NCBI RefSeq assembly: GCF_002443255.2
Contig: NW_019211455.1
Location: 39,909,449 to 39,973,448, forward strand
Length of the DNA stretch: 64,000 nt
From: Varroa destructor
Taxonomy: Eukaryota > Arthropoda > Arachnida > Mesostigmata > Varroidae
Direction: 5' to 3'
In this document: positions 37,728 to 48,047 of the stretch, in pieces
How the letters are laid out: the number at the start of each line of letters is the position of its first letter
Position numbering within the stretch: position 1 is the stretch's first letter
Made by a program: the position numbers and the translations under genes
The notes under the pieces: model-generated
Database searches by the model: none
What the model saw: the letters and a program-made list of their open reading frames with translations, nothing else
What the model was told of the DNA's origin: nothing

Positions 37728-38238
37728 TCAAACTGCTTCCTTGTTCCAGCATCCTTTAATTTCTACATCGCTCATGAGACACGTACAGGATACTCGTCTA
37801 AGCGGAGTCTCACCGCCAGGCGACTGCTGTCGGCATAGGGACTGGAGCATGACGTTTGGTTGTGGGGAAGATCGCAGCAGCGGCCGGCGGTGGAGGTGAA
37901 CGTAAACCCCTTAACAAAACTTACTGGATTCTCCTTGCGCTCGTCCTCGTTCTTCATTCTTTTATATATATTGTACTGTTTGATTGGGCGAAGTATTTGC
38001 AATTGCCTATGATGAGAGGGAATCCCCAATGACTGTAGGGAGGGCAGATTCTTTGTAATGGTAGGCCGGATCGAGTTAGCTGACTACCGAAAAACGGGAC
38101 AAGTTTCGTTACGACAACCGCTGCTGCCGCTAGAGTCCAGTCATCCAACAGCGCTCTGCCGACTTGGTTTTTTCGTTCGTTTCCAGTGATGCCATGGCAG
38201 GTGGTTCGATTCCCAGCTTCCGCTGCTCCAAAAGACGG
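37728..38238 (-). CDS. phase-consistent multi-exon gene model, unknown protein
   Basis: The central exon, 38,032-37,925, is exactly 36 codons, between a strong acceptor TGCCCTCCCTACAG and CCA|GTAAGT. An 83-bp intron (37,924-37,842, ending CATGCTCCAG) leads in phase 0 to a last exon, 37,841-37,728, of 37 codons and TGA. A possible upstream exon, 38,238-38,113 (42 codons), joins in phase 0 through an 80-bp intron, but its donor GTC|GTAACG is weak. The middle exon is basic with a KNEDERKE patch; the last exon has four cysteines. No family is recognised. Alternative frames through 38,377-38,141 are also open, and no start codon was identified. Confidence 0.38.
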
Positions 38239-39380
38239 TCATGGCGCTATTTGGTGCGGCACTACGAAGCACAGCTGGCTGATGATTGTCTCGAAGAAAA
38301 AGGAAACAAGCAAAAAAGAAAGATGTACATGTACCATTCTTATTTCTGATTCGAAACGTAGCGACTAAACGGACCACAGACCAGGGCCTAAATAAGGATC
38401 CTAATTTCTTTATCTACCTTCTCCATTTCGTTCAATCCATTTTGTTGTGGATGGCAAAATGCCGAACTAATTCAAACGAAGGGAAACGACCTGAGCCTTT
38501 TTTGCATTAAACACGTTCGCCTGTCGGCCTGCCTGTCTGGTCGACTAACTGCTGCTGGGCTAGATTCCACCATCGATTCCCCCAGATTCTGCAGGTGCTG
38601 ATGAGAATAAGACAGCTGTGGCAACAACGTTTGTAGGGTACAAACGATATGAGGCCGTGCTGATGATGATCACACGGCTGCGAGTCGATCGAGGCTCCTA
38701 CACCCACCCATTTCTACTATTGTCCTAGCAGTAAGCTGAAGCTTCGGCAGAATGGAGTGGTGCTACAAAGGCTTCCGTTTGACGAGTTGGAGTAATAAGG
38801 GATGTCCATTCAAGAGACAAGCATGGGAGAGGCCGGCTGTTTTTTTGCAAATGCCGATTTGTGGATAAAGCATCTGATGTAATGACAATGGCAGACGTAA
38901 GGCCAGTAGATCAGACGAAGCATTGAAGCTCGATCGGTAATAACATTCACCGCTTAACTGTTTCTTGTTGATAGCGCCTCACGCATAACAGAGTGTCTAG
39001 AATAAAAATGGTAGAAGAGACTATTCGAATGAACGAGGTACAATTCGATTTGACTGAATTGGTCAGACCCTCGGATTTGAGATTTTTAGGCCTGTACCTA
39101 AATTCGTTATATTCCGGAATCCGGTATAACAGCAAGTCATTGGTTTAGGTGAATCTTATCGACTTTTTTATGTAGTTCGTTGCTGTTGTGACGTTCGCGA
39201 CCATAATACAGCCATCTTATTTAATTGGTCGTCGTTATGTTATACTCGTGTTAACCGAGTTCATTAATCAACAAATTTTACTCTCCAAACCATACTTAGA
39301 TTTCACGAGTAAATCCGGATGGACAAGTAGAAGGGCATCACTGCGATTGTTACTCTAATTAGGTCTCATAGAGCCTAGGC

Positions 39381-39401
39381 TCTCTCTCTCTCTCTATATA
39401 T
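39381..39401. repeat. compound (CT)n(AT)n microsatellite
   Basis: About 15 bp of CT followed by ATATAT, right after the palindrome GAGCCTAGGCTC. Confidence 0.9.
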
Positions 39402-39419
39402 GTAACTTTTACTTAATAA

Positions 39420-39438
39420 ATATATATATATATATATA
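39420..39438. repeat. (AT)n microsatellite
   Basis: About 19 bp of AT flanked by AATAA and TTATT, making the whole self-complementary. Confidence 0.9.
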
Positions 39439-39533
39439 ATATTTATTGTTATTAGCAATTGTGCATGGAATATCGTGTTCAGACAACAAAATCTTAAATA
39501 CAAATATAGATCAAAGTATTGTTACTGTTATTA

Positions 39534-39535
<2 letters not shown>

Positions 39536-39586
<51 letters not shown>
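39536..39586. repeat. (TA)25 microsatellite
   Basis: A perfect 51-bp TA tract, the longest simple repeat in the window. Confidence 0.97.
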
Positions 39587-39589
<3 letters not shown>

Positions 39590-40874
39590 TGTAGCTTAAG
39601 AGGACCTAAATAACGTATTTCAGTGTTCACAGATTGGAGTATTTGCAAAAAAAAATCAAAAATACTGTCCAAATAAACGTAGCAAATTCTTTATTTCGAA
39701 TGTCGTTAAATTCGGTCGCCTGGTCGGTTTAGGTCAGCTACAGGAACATTACATTGCGCCGGATCACTCAGTGTTGGAGTGAACATGACTGACTGAAATT
39801 GCAATAGTTCAACATTAAGGAACAGATCACAATGTAGCCATAACGGCCTATGAAGGAGTTTCGCCGAATGGAATAGCACCACATTCTGATCCGTTTGTCG
39901 ACCCCTTTGGGATACGATATTTGACGCGTCACTGTGTGCGCGGGGGATGGATAACGCCAACTTTACGACAGCAAAAACGGCAAGACACTCCCTGCACGCT
40001 GCCATCCACAGACTGCCAAATACCAATTCCTTGTACAGCGAGCCTTCTTTAACTTTGATTACGATCCATTAGTTGTCTCAAGCTCAGACCCTTAAGATTT
40101 TCAACAGTGTGTTGACATTGTATCTGCGGTACAGTGGGAAAATGTTGAGTATGCATGATCGTTATTGTTGCACGACACCCCAACGTCGTCTATTCATTCA
40201 AGCCAAATTAAACCGCTATCTACCGTTTACGTTTGCCGTATGTACTCCTCCTATTTAGCGCTATTAACTTTATATGGTATCTTACATTTAGATATTTCAT
40301 GTGTGGCTTGCAGATGGCCAGAATCATAACTTAACGCTGCGAAACGTAACCCGGCGGAACAATGTTAGCTTGAACTTAATCACGTAACGAGAAGGATCAC
40401 GGAGGCGATCAACATTTTTTGACGTTATACGACTTTTCATAGACGATGGCTCATCTAATCTTTGAAACACTCCTAATCGGTGAGGAAAAAAATACCCGAA
40501 ACTAAAAAAAAATCAAGGAAGCGAAAAATGCTCTTGAGTGTGAGCGCCGTTTACAAAGGACCAATTTGCACACCAGTCTGAACTCCATAAACAAGGCCGC
40601 TTATAGGTGCGAATATCCAGTATTGCAGAACACGGACCTAACAGGTACACTGATAAGGCTCCTTGACCGATATTTAATCAATTTATTATTTATATAATTT
40701 TATTTATTTATTATGTAACTAATTTATCTGCCGGTGGGTACCAGCCCGTGGAACAGAGGGCCATGCTGAGGTTTTTCTCGGCACTGCTATAGATTTAAGC
40801 TTCCTTCGCGGCAATCACTTACGCGGTTTGTTGTATGACTATGCCGCTATGATGAAATCGATCATAACCGCAAA

Positions 40875-41324
40875 ATGAATCGCCGATACTTCTATGGTGG
40901 GGCGCTACGTTACCATTTCAGAAAGCTTCGTTTGTCGACCCAGACGATCCTCTGCGGCGTAATTGAGTTGCTGATGCTAGAAGCACTAATTGGTAACAAT
41001 ACCGTTGACATCAAAGTCCAACTGCGTACATCTGCGAAGTGTCCGACCTGCTTGCGCCTCTCAACTATTCCATGTATTGAAGTAACAACATTCGAAAGGT
41101 CGGAAAACACCGGAAAAAAAAACTATTATTTGCCCGTAGAGGCTCTTGCCCGAACGCGTTTACTAGGTCGACAAACAGAGGTAGATAGACATTCGCTTGT
41201 GGAACCTTTCCTCCAGCGAACGCCAATCAAACAGATTGGAACGGTTTACTACGTTTTCATTAGTGCACGGTACTGGGGAGAAACCTTGTTCAAAGGTTGC
41301 GCATCAGAAGAGGAATGCCAGTAG
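40875..41324 (+). CDS. complete ATG-to-stop frame, 149 residues, unknown protein
   Basis: The frame starts at an ATG with A at -3 (CAAAATGA) and runs 149 codons to TAG. It is basic at the N-terminus, has a CPTC pair near residue 55 preceded by a Leu-rich segment, a lysine-rich patch in the middle, and an acidic EEE end with two more cysteines. There is no signal peptide or clear membrane helix. CPTC recalls half of a zinc-binding site, but a second CxxC is absent, so no family is assigned. No TATA box or poly-A signal stands out nearby. It is among the longest complete ATG-started frames here, but still compatible with chance. Confidence 0.28.
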   Translation: MNRRYFYGGALRYHFRKLRLSTQTILCGVIELLMLEALIGNNTVDIKVQLRTSAKCPTCLRLSTIPCIEVTTFERSENTGKKNYYLPVEALARTRLLGRQTEVDRHSLVEPFLQRTPIKQIGTVYYVFISARYWGETLFKGCASEEECQ

Positions 41325-43779
41325 GTCATATTACGACGGCGGTGGACCTTATTAATCTTTAAGTACTTGACATCCTGACCAGAGGCGCAACTCCGCCGCA
41401 TTGGGATCGGTTATCCGTTCGGTAATGACTTTCGATGTGTACACGTGCATATCATGGTTAACGTCTATGGAGGATTGTCCAAGGATTCCGAAGATCCTAC
41501 AGGAAGTGGACTGGTTTTCTAGCCAGCCTATTCAAATACGCGCCATTTTACAACGCTGCACCCACACCTTTTGGCTTCTTTGACAGCCAAACTGATGACT
41601 CTGTTACATTTTTGTTATGGATGTAATATAATAATAGTGCAAATAAGCATAGTCATGCTTCTTTTGGTCATGCGTTACTAGTTGGTTACACATGAACAAT
41701 TTGTAACAGACTTTGGCCAAATGACACTTCAGAAGCTTTTGTACTCAGTATTGTTACTCTGTATTCTTGAAGGACTCATTAACGACAAAGCCGAGCTTCA
41801 AAATGTACTTGCTTTTTCCCTGGGAAGCTTATCCTTCTCGTGGCTCTTCGCAAGAGCTGAAGCTCTATGCGGACGTAAACACACACGCAGGGCGAAGTCT
41901 GCCAATAGCTATTATTTTCCAGTTGCACGGTACTCGCATCAACTAGCCTCTATTTGCAAAATTTAAAACTCTGTTTAAGTCTGTGTACCTCTGGCATAAC
42001 GCCCAGAGCTTGTACCGGACGATTTCGCAGGGAACAGAGTGAGCTATTGCGGGGCAATGCATTGGCTCATTGGAGCGTCACACTTAAGGCACACACAGAT
42101 CATACATAGTCTTGAGTACTGCTGAGATTGATCTCTGAGCTAGTGACGCTTGTTTCAGGTATTCCCTCTGAAAATTTCACCCTTTAAGCTACGTAAAACC
42201 TGATTCTCATTAACTGCTTAGGCACTATAATGCTCGAGACAAACTGTTAGTCGATTTCGCAATTGTCGTGAAGGCAAAACATCTCTTTGGGATGGTTGAA
42301 TTAACATACTTGAACTAATGCTGATCGATCTCGTGCATTGTTTACATCCATCGCATATATATATATATATATGAGAGTGTGTGTATCTGATCCGCGTTGA
42401 TGAAGAGATCCACGGGCTTTGTCCATGATCTCACTATCATTGGGCCTGTTATACCTAACGTCGCTACCCAGTTACGCGTGTCCTGTTACATCAGAACCCA
42501 CCTGTCACTCTCAATTACCTCCACGCATCCTATTGAAGCTATTAATAAGAATATGAATACAGCTCACTTGCACGCACTACAGGTCACCTACTGTCAACGC
42601 TTTTGGATACTGGATAATCACTACTCGTGGAGTATTGGATTAGATATAAGGTGAACCCATAATTATTTGCCTCTCAAAAAGCCTGCAGTTACATTAAGCC
42701 GGATATATGAAAGCGTGCATTGCGAATCAGCTTGAGAACTTTGATAGCTAACCTAAAACACCAAAAGCTTTGTCTTGTCTATGTTCATAAGGTTTGTGCT
42801 CGTACAGGGTCGACCTGATACAGTACAAACTTGTTCCGCCATTGGAACTCTTATTCTTTTTAAAAAATACTTTTTACTGTTTAAAAAAAGCTGCAAACTG
42901 CCATAACTTCAAACAGCTTTCTTACCAGACTTTTTGTGAAACTGAATACGTCATAGGGTAGTAATAATGTCTCTAAAGTACCATTACTTCAAAGCAAAAT
43001 AAATATTTCTATTTTTACGTCCGGCGGTAGCGTTAAACGCTGCTTTAAACAAGTCGCGCATTCAACACGAAATAAAGCGCGTCTACGCGGGACGTCGAGC
43101 CCAGACCATCCTTACATCGCAAAGTTTAGTAGGCAGACACGTTATTATTGCGGCGACAGGCCACTCAAGGTCTCAAAATCTGAAACATTTAGGCGTGTTT
43201 GCGCCAACAGGTTTTAATAACCCAAACGAAATAATTTTCCGAATTGTTATTGATCTTATTTAGTTCCTCGTTTTCTTGAGCTGTCTTTTGGAACATGGAA
43301 TTTTAAGTTAGGGTAAGCTGCCTTGAGATAGCGGAATTACCACGGTAGTACAGCAGGGTAAGGTTAATACGATAACGTGTTGGTGACAGGAGGGTTACTG
43401 CGTCGATGTTCTCATGATTGCGCAATAGTAGTATGTTTGCTTAGCATACTTCTCTTTTTAATAGAGAATTAATCAGTATAAAATCCTATCCAACTAGATA
43501 AACATGGACGCTTTAGTAAAAATGCGAAAAAAAAATAGAAAAAGCTATGCAGTTAGCGAGGTATTTGTTCGTCTCTTCATCAGTCCCTCAGTATTGAGTC
43601 AGTACATTGAGTCCCCTACCCTAACATGTCTTTCACGCAGTGTTACGCAGCGGTATCGAAACCTGCCATAGATCTGGAAAGTTAAAGTAATTTTCAGGTT
43701 TAACTTGACGAGAAAACTTTACCAAAAAGCGCATACGTTGACAATAAGCTACGTTTCACCTTTTCACAGACGCTGATAG
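41325..43779. other. gene-free stretch
   Basis: Short unsupported plus-strand frames at 41,401-41,583, 41,682-41,966 and 42,397-42,654, and an AT tract at 42,355-42,372. The rest is unique sequence. Confidence 0.45.
42355..42372. repeat. (AT)9 microsatellite
   Basis: An 18-bp perfect AT tract. Confidence 0.95.
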
Positions 43780-44052
43780 AAAAAAGCCGAAGATGAGAAA
43801 ATAAGGAGACTAAATAGTGTACGGAAGCACGAAGATCAAATAAAGGCACTCATTTCCTTGACACCGCAAGATTTTAACTTAAACGAGAGAAAAGAGCCTC
43901 TAGTCGGTACGGCGAATCCGTACGTCCGCAATGCGGACCAACAGCCAAAACTTGCTGTTCATTTATTGAAGCCTCGAACGAAAATAGGGTTTAGGACGAA
44001 AATTAGAGCTGCAAGGAGTCGTTTGAAAAGCCCGCGTGTCTGCATTAGATAG
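43780..44052 (+). CDS. first of three successive plus-strand open frames
   Basis: A 90-codon frame bounded by TAG at 43,777-43,779 and TAG at 44,052. A good acceptor CACCTTTTCACAG lies 11 bases before it (AG at 43,768-43,769), but that exact acceptor would put the upstream TAG in frame; GATAG itself could serve. The first 35 residues are Lys/Glu/Arg-rich and could be helical; the end is strongly basic. No motif is recognised. Two more open plus frames follow within 650 bp. Confidence 0.22.
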   Translation, partial: KKAEDEKIRRLNSVRKHEDQIKALISLTPQDFNLNERKEPLVGTANPYVRNADQQPKLAVHLLKPRTKIGFRTKIRAARSRLKSPRVCIR

Positions 44053-44149
44053 GTTAGATTTACAAGGGGCCAGACAAAACATAAGGAGCAGTTCTGCCGG
44101 CGAACGGGTGAAGTTCGCTTCTGCTGCTGAAATTACGTTTGCATAATAA

Positions 44150-44374
44150 CAGTCGTTATACGATTGCGTCCCTGTCCAGGGTATGTATGCGGCTGCGCAG
44201 CTGGGATCGGTCGAAATAAAGCAGTCCGGTGTGGCGGGGAGGGGTAACTCGGGTCCCTTATGGGAGTCTCAAAGTCTCTGCGATACACTGCAATCCTTTG
44301 ATAAAATTTTGCCAATGACTGCATCCCTTCAGGAGCAGTGGCGATTGCCAGTGCTCGACCGGCGAATAACGTGA
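44150..44374 (+). CDS. second of three successive plus-strand open frames
   Basis: A 74-codon frame with an ATG at 44,183 (64 residues) and TGA at 44,372-44,374. The product is Gln/Ser-rich with no membrane segment. Its stop overlaps the opening of the next frame (44,370). A minus frame at 44,133-44,324 is also open. It is either an exon of the same unknown gene as its neighbours or chance. Confidence 0.18.
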   Translation, partial: QSLYDCVPVQGMYAAAQLGSVEIKQSGVAGRGNSGPLWESQSLCDTLQSFDKILPMTASLQEQWRLPVLDRRIT

Positions 44375-44699
44375 AAACGTGCTAGGTTGCCCGCGACTTA
44401 ATCCTGCCCTTACGGCATCAAGTCATTATGGAACGCAGCGTCCGACTGAGAACACAACCAATTACAACTATAGCGGTAAGCGATGGCCGTGGAAGAACTC
44501 TATCTTCCGTATACGCACCGTCATCTGGTGCGAACGTGGGAACATTTCCGTATATGAACAAATAGAGCGTGGTCTGAGAAGTTTGCCGGTCGACAAGCCG
44601 CTCGACATTCTGTGTGGAAAGGTAGATTCAATCTCAAGTACAATTGCGGGTTTCCATCGCGAAGATAGGAGGCGGCATGACGGCCGCCGAAGGTTTTAG
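44370..44699 (+). CDS. third of three successive plus-strand open frames
   Basis: A 109-codon frame, with a GTG at 44,379 but no early ATG, ending TAG at 44,699. The N-terminal part is Asn/Thr/Tyr-rich, the middle has aromatic and basic residues (RWPWKN), and the end is an Arg-rich cluster. No family is recognised. It overlaps the previous stop by five bases in another frame, so a joined protein would need a frameshift or a small intron. Confidence 0.2.
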   Translation, partial: RENVLGCPRLNPALTASSHYGTQRPTENTTNYNYSGKRWPWKNSIFRIRTVIWCERGNISVYEQIERGLRSLPVDKPLDILCGKVDSISSTIAGFHREDRRRHDGRRRF

Positions 44700-45540
44700 A
44701 GCAAATCGAGCGGTTTGATCAAATCAACTGGACAAGTTAGGTCAATTATTAACGATGCCAGCTGAGGCGAAATGGCTGAGTTCGAATCGTGTCGAACTGA
44801 ATTTGTTATTTGCCGATGCAGTGAAGGTACTCACGAGTACTCAGAGGAGATCTAGAGCGTTGCCTGAGCCCGATAGTAGAGTGGTTGAGGATATGAAAGA
44901 GGGGGGAAGAGGGCGTTAATGGAGCTGTGAAAACATGTCGTTAGGAAAATAGGGAATCTGTTTTGCCTTTTACCAACAGTTTTTAGAATTGTATACAAAA
45001 GAACACGACAACGGCAACAACAAGTTATTTGTTACTGTCAGCGAGTTGTTGATAGAAAAATACGCGAAGCTTCAACATGATAAAGCTTATAGGAATAGCG
45101 CACCCATTTTGACCATGCTATGATTCTACCTTTGTTGGCCAAAATATGTTTCACAATCGGTTTTTATGTAACGTTCGTATAGTAATAATGTGTTTTTAAG
45201 GGGTTGCGCATATACGAAATAAACCCACCTGGATTCTTTCAAATTGCACGAGGCTACTGTGATTAAACCAAATGTTTACCTTTCCCCGAGTCATTTGAAC
45301 ACCGTATCCATCTGCGAAATTAAGTCATGCCGATGCAAGAATATTCCACAACCTGACAACAAGGACAGCATGGGCAAACATAAAAATAAGTAAACCGAAG
45401 CGCCCAGGAAATGGCGAAAGCAGATAGCGTTGCTAGTCCACCCACTGGGTGCTCACTTAGAAGTCCAAAATAAGCATGAGCGAATCAGTTGCAGCGGTAT
45501 CTAGCGACGAAAAGAGTAGAACATTTCCAAGGGTTAAGTG
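44700..45540. other. gap without a gene
   Basis: Nothing supportable; a purine-rich patch lies near 44,890-44,930. Confidence 0.4.
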
Positions 45541-45774
45541 ATGGAATTTCGAAACAAAGTGCTCTTTTGTTTGTGGTCCGTTCTGCAGTTTCGTACCGTT
45601 TCGTCGTTACCTCTATGTTTATTATGGCTGTATAGCCTTCGATGGCACAGCACGAATCGTCGTCATCCAATAGAAACAAGTTATCCCTGGAGTGGTAGCT
45701 GGCGCCATATCTTAGCAAATAGTGTATTTGTGTACGTATGTGCTGACCCGCGTGTTTTTCGTGGCGATCTTTAA
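45541..45774 (+). CDS. small ATG-started frame with signal-like N-terminus
   Basis: The ATG at 45,541 has G at -3 and G at +4. The first 20 residues (a charged NKV followed by a Leu/Phe/Trp-rich run) resemble a signal peptide or anchor, with a second hydrophobic segment around residues 25-32. The frame ends at TAA 45,774 after 77 residues. A minus frame (45,844-45,485) overlaps it entirely. No family is recognised; membrane or secretory targeting is only inferred from hydrophobicity. Confidence 0.2.
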   Translation: MEFRNKVLFCLWSVLQFRTVSSLPLCLLWLYSLRWHSTNRRHPIETSYPWSGSWRHILANSVFVYVCADPRVFRGDL

Positions 45775-46787
45775 CAACGACCGTACATGCGTTTCTTCGC
45801 GTTTTGCCCAGCCAGGCAACATTGGGGTTCAGGCAGTTATACACGCTTCTATACTGTACCAGCTTCTTGACCTGATGCTGTTTGCATTTGAATTGGTGAT
45901 AATGATTTTTGGCTCAGAGCGGATGACCGCGAGGGCCTAACTTGAACTGCCACTCAACTGTTAAACGAAACTCGACTGGTTGCTTTCTCCCTTTAACTGA
46001 AATTGAAGGGTCTTTCTTCGAGGAGAGTCGTTGACAGCGCTTGTCCGAAACGTAGGCTGGTCTGTCGTCCCTACGTATTACGTCTACTGTCTCAACGTAA
46101 CGTACGTTCATCCCATATAAAGGTAGTGCTGTTCACAGCCGTCCACGACCGAAGAGACGGCCCCCAAGATGCCTCTTTCTTGGAGGGCTTATGGGCTGGG
46201 ACGTCAAAACCTTTCGTCTTCTTCTTTTATCAACTTTGCCAGACAAGTTCGGCATTTCCTTTTGAGGATTTTTTAAATTTTAGGTCTTCGGCAGTTGGAC
46301 AGTGAAGCCGACTCGTCGTTTAGCGCACATTGCATTAAGTAATCACGGTATCGTACTATGGTGGATAGTGCTAGGTAACACCCCGTCGATTGCGACGGTC
46401 ACGTGTATTGCCGGTAGTCAGTTGTAATTCCGCTGTATTGTTATCGTCGTCACCATCGTAGAGTGACCCCGTTCCGTTTAAGTTGTCCCAGATACAGCAT
46501 CGCACAGAAGTGTTTCGAGTATTTGCTTCATTGTAAAAAAAAACACAAATCGTCACAAGCTAACTATACACTATTTCATTGATGCCGATTGTTTTAATAA
46601 AACAACAGCAATTACGTCAAACAGCCAGGCAAAGCCTGGACTCGACATTGGATGGGGCGCTGGGTGCGCGGTGCCACTTGCCCCCGAGCCGAACAGCAAC
46701 GAAATAGAGGAAAAGAAAGATGGGTCCATAGCGCGCTCAAGTTCTTTTATTTGTTTTGCTATTGAATAATTGTTTGTGTTTAGATGA
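45775..46787. other. gene-free stretch
   Basis: Overlapping short frames on both strands (45,914-46,305) have no start or splice support. Confidence 0.4.
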
Positions 46788-47093
46788 AGGGGGCAAAAGA
46801 CCGTGTCAGCAATTCGCCCTTTAATTCGCTTGGGGGATACAGTAGCTGATGAACCACAACAGGTTTTCTACGGAGATGAAATAATACAATGTTTATTCTT
46901 CTTTTCTATTCGACTCGAAAAGGTTGCTGATAAGATATTATGCAGTCGGATGGATTGGGAATGCTTAGTAGGATCTTTGAAGAATGGATGGGGTCCGTTC
47001 GCATCCATCTATGTGCCTTTTTCAGATTTTGTTGCCGTATGCTGCCGAGGCTACAGTTCAGCGGTGCTCTATTTCGTGTCAGAGTTGGATTAG
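46788..47093 (+). CDS. open frame, unknown protein
   Basis: A 101-codon frame ending TAG at 47,093. A clear acceptor TTGTGTTTAG lies at 46,774-46,783, a few bases upstream, but reading directly from it puts an ATG in a different frame that closes after about 20 codons. The product has an acidic stretch (DEPQQV...GDEI) and aromatic-rich C-terminal segments. Other plus frames overlap at 46,940-47,257. No family is recognised. Confidence 0.15.
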   Translation, partial: RGQKTVSAIRPLIRLGDTVADEPQQVFYGDEIIQCLFFFSIRLEKVADKILCSRMDWECLVGSLKNGWGPFASIYVPFSDFVAVCCRGYSSAVLYFVSELD

Positions 47094-47447
47094 CAATAAA
47101 TTTAAAGGCACGAACGCCTTCGATATCATATCGAAGCGAGATGATAAATGTAACCGATACGAAGTCGATTGTTTTTACGTTCCAACACACGTGCACACGT
47201 GTACATAGCCATTTTCTTCAAAATCTGTTGCGCGCCGTCTTTCTCTATCCAAGATGACCTTTTCCGTAATAGACTTCCTTCCATAGCTAGGAAGTTGCCA
47301 CGAATGGTACTGTATCACGATACCGCTTCTACTATAAACTTAGAACAGGCAAAGGTCCTGTCAGTATGCATTTGTGAATGAAAATGAACGGCTGCCAGAG
47401 CTCCACTGTTTTATATATTACTGTTAATTACAGGTAACTAATCACCG
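47094..47447. other. gap without a gene
   Basis: Holds the 8-bp hairpin CTTCGATA/TATCGAAG at 47,118-47,136 (loop of 3). No coding sequence is supported. Confidence 0.4.
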
Positions 47448-47454
47448 TATATAA
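47448..47454 (+). promoter_or_regulatory. TATA box before the two-exon frame
   Basis: TATATAA lies 35 bases before the ATG at 47,483. Transcription would start near 47,479, leaving a very short leader. TATA-like words are common in this AT-rich DNA, so the position is the only support. Confidence 0.25.
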
Positions 47455-47482
47455 TTCTCAAAGACTACAGACTACATAGGTA

Positions 47483-47901
47483 ATGTATCACAGGAGAGTA
47501 ATAGTCTTCGTCTCTTTGGACCCCCGGTTTTTGATCCGGTAAGTAACACATTTCGGGTAGTTGTTATATAACTGTTGTACCCTGTCGTCGCCCATCCAAA
47601 ACCGTCATCATAGCACCTATCGCCAAAGAAAAGTTACAGAATGGCCCTATAATTCTTAAACCATTCCGCTGAATTTGAAGCGGAGTACGAGAATCGTTTG
47701 TGCAACTTTTTTGTCTGCTGTTGTGTTTTCAGTAGTCAGATTCGACAGAAGCTCAAGCATTCTTGTCGGGAGGAGAAGAAGTGTACGTATCGTTCACATT
47801 TGGAGCCTACTACAATAGATGACAGCGGGCCACTAGTTCCTGTATGCATGTCCATGTGCTATATGCGAGGTTGGCCAAACTGGTGGCGGACAGAGCAGTA
47901 G
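47483..47901 (+). CDS. two-exon model for a small four-cysteine protein
   Basis: Exon 1 runs from ATG 47,483 to 47,538 (18 codons plus two bases) and ends at CCG|GTAAGTAA. The 194-bp intron ends with a strong CT-rich tract, GCTGTTGTGTTTTCAG (AG at 47,731-47,732). Exon 2, 47,733-47,901, resumes in the correct phase and adds 55 codons to TAG, about 74 residues in all. The N-terminus is hydrophobic after two arginines, possibly a weak secretion signal. Exon 2 has four cysteines spaced C-x5-C-x20-C-x3-C, then a Trp-rich end. The spacing resembles small disulfide-bonded peptides in general but matches no family I know. Promoter, start, splice pair and phase all agree. Confidence 0.38.
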
Positions 47902-48047
47902 CTCTTCACGACGATGATCGTCTTCTACGAAGACAGCGGATAGCAGACCGCGTGTATACAGAAACATAAGTACAGACTAACAACTAGAGAACGGCGTGTG
48001 TTGCGGCTCCGGGTGCCGCTGGTCATGATGGCTCCAACAGACAGAGC
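47902..48047. other. gap without a gene
   Basis: Nothing recognisable. Confidence 0.4.

Larger units (their letters stand above)
38239..40874. other. gene-free stretch rich in microsatellites
   Basis: No supportable gene. It holds a (CT)n(AT)n compound repeat, an (AT)n tract and the 51-bp (TA)n tract. A minus frame at 39,706-40,026 lacks support. An AT-rich patch of TTTATT motifs lies near 40,678-40,722. Confidence 0.5.

Noticed and set aside
38203..38213. GGTTCGATTCC, a perfect Pol III B-box/tRNA T-loop match
   Set aside because: The flanking bases cannot form a T-stem or an acceptor stem and the A-box-like word is too close, so it is neither a tRNA nor a clear SINE.
44778..44790. GAGTTCGAATC, another T-loop-like word
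   Set aside because: CTGAG and CGTGT on either side do not pair; no cloverleaf can be drawn.
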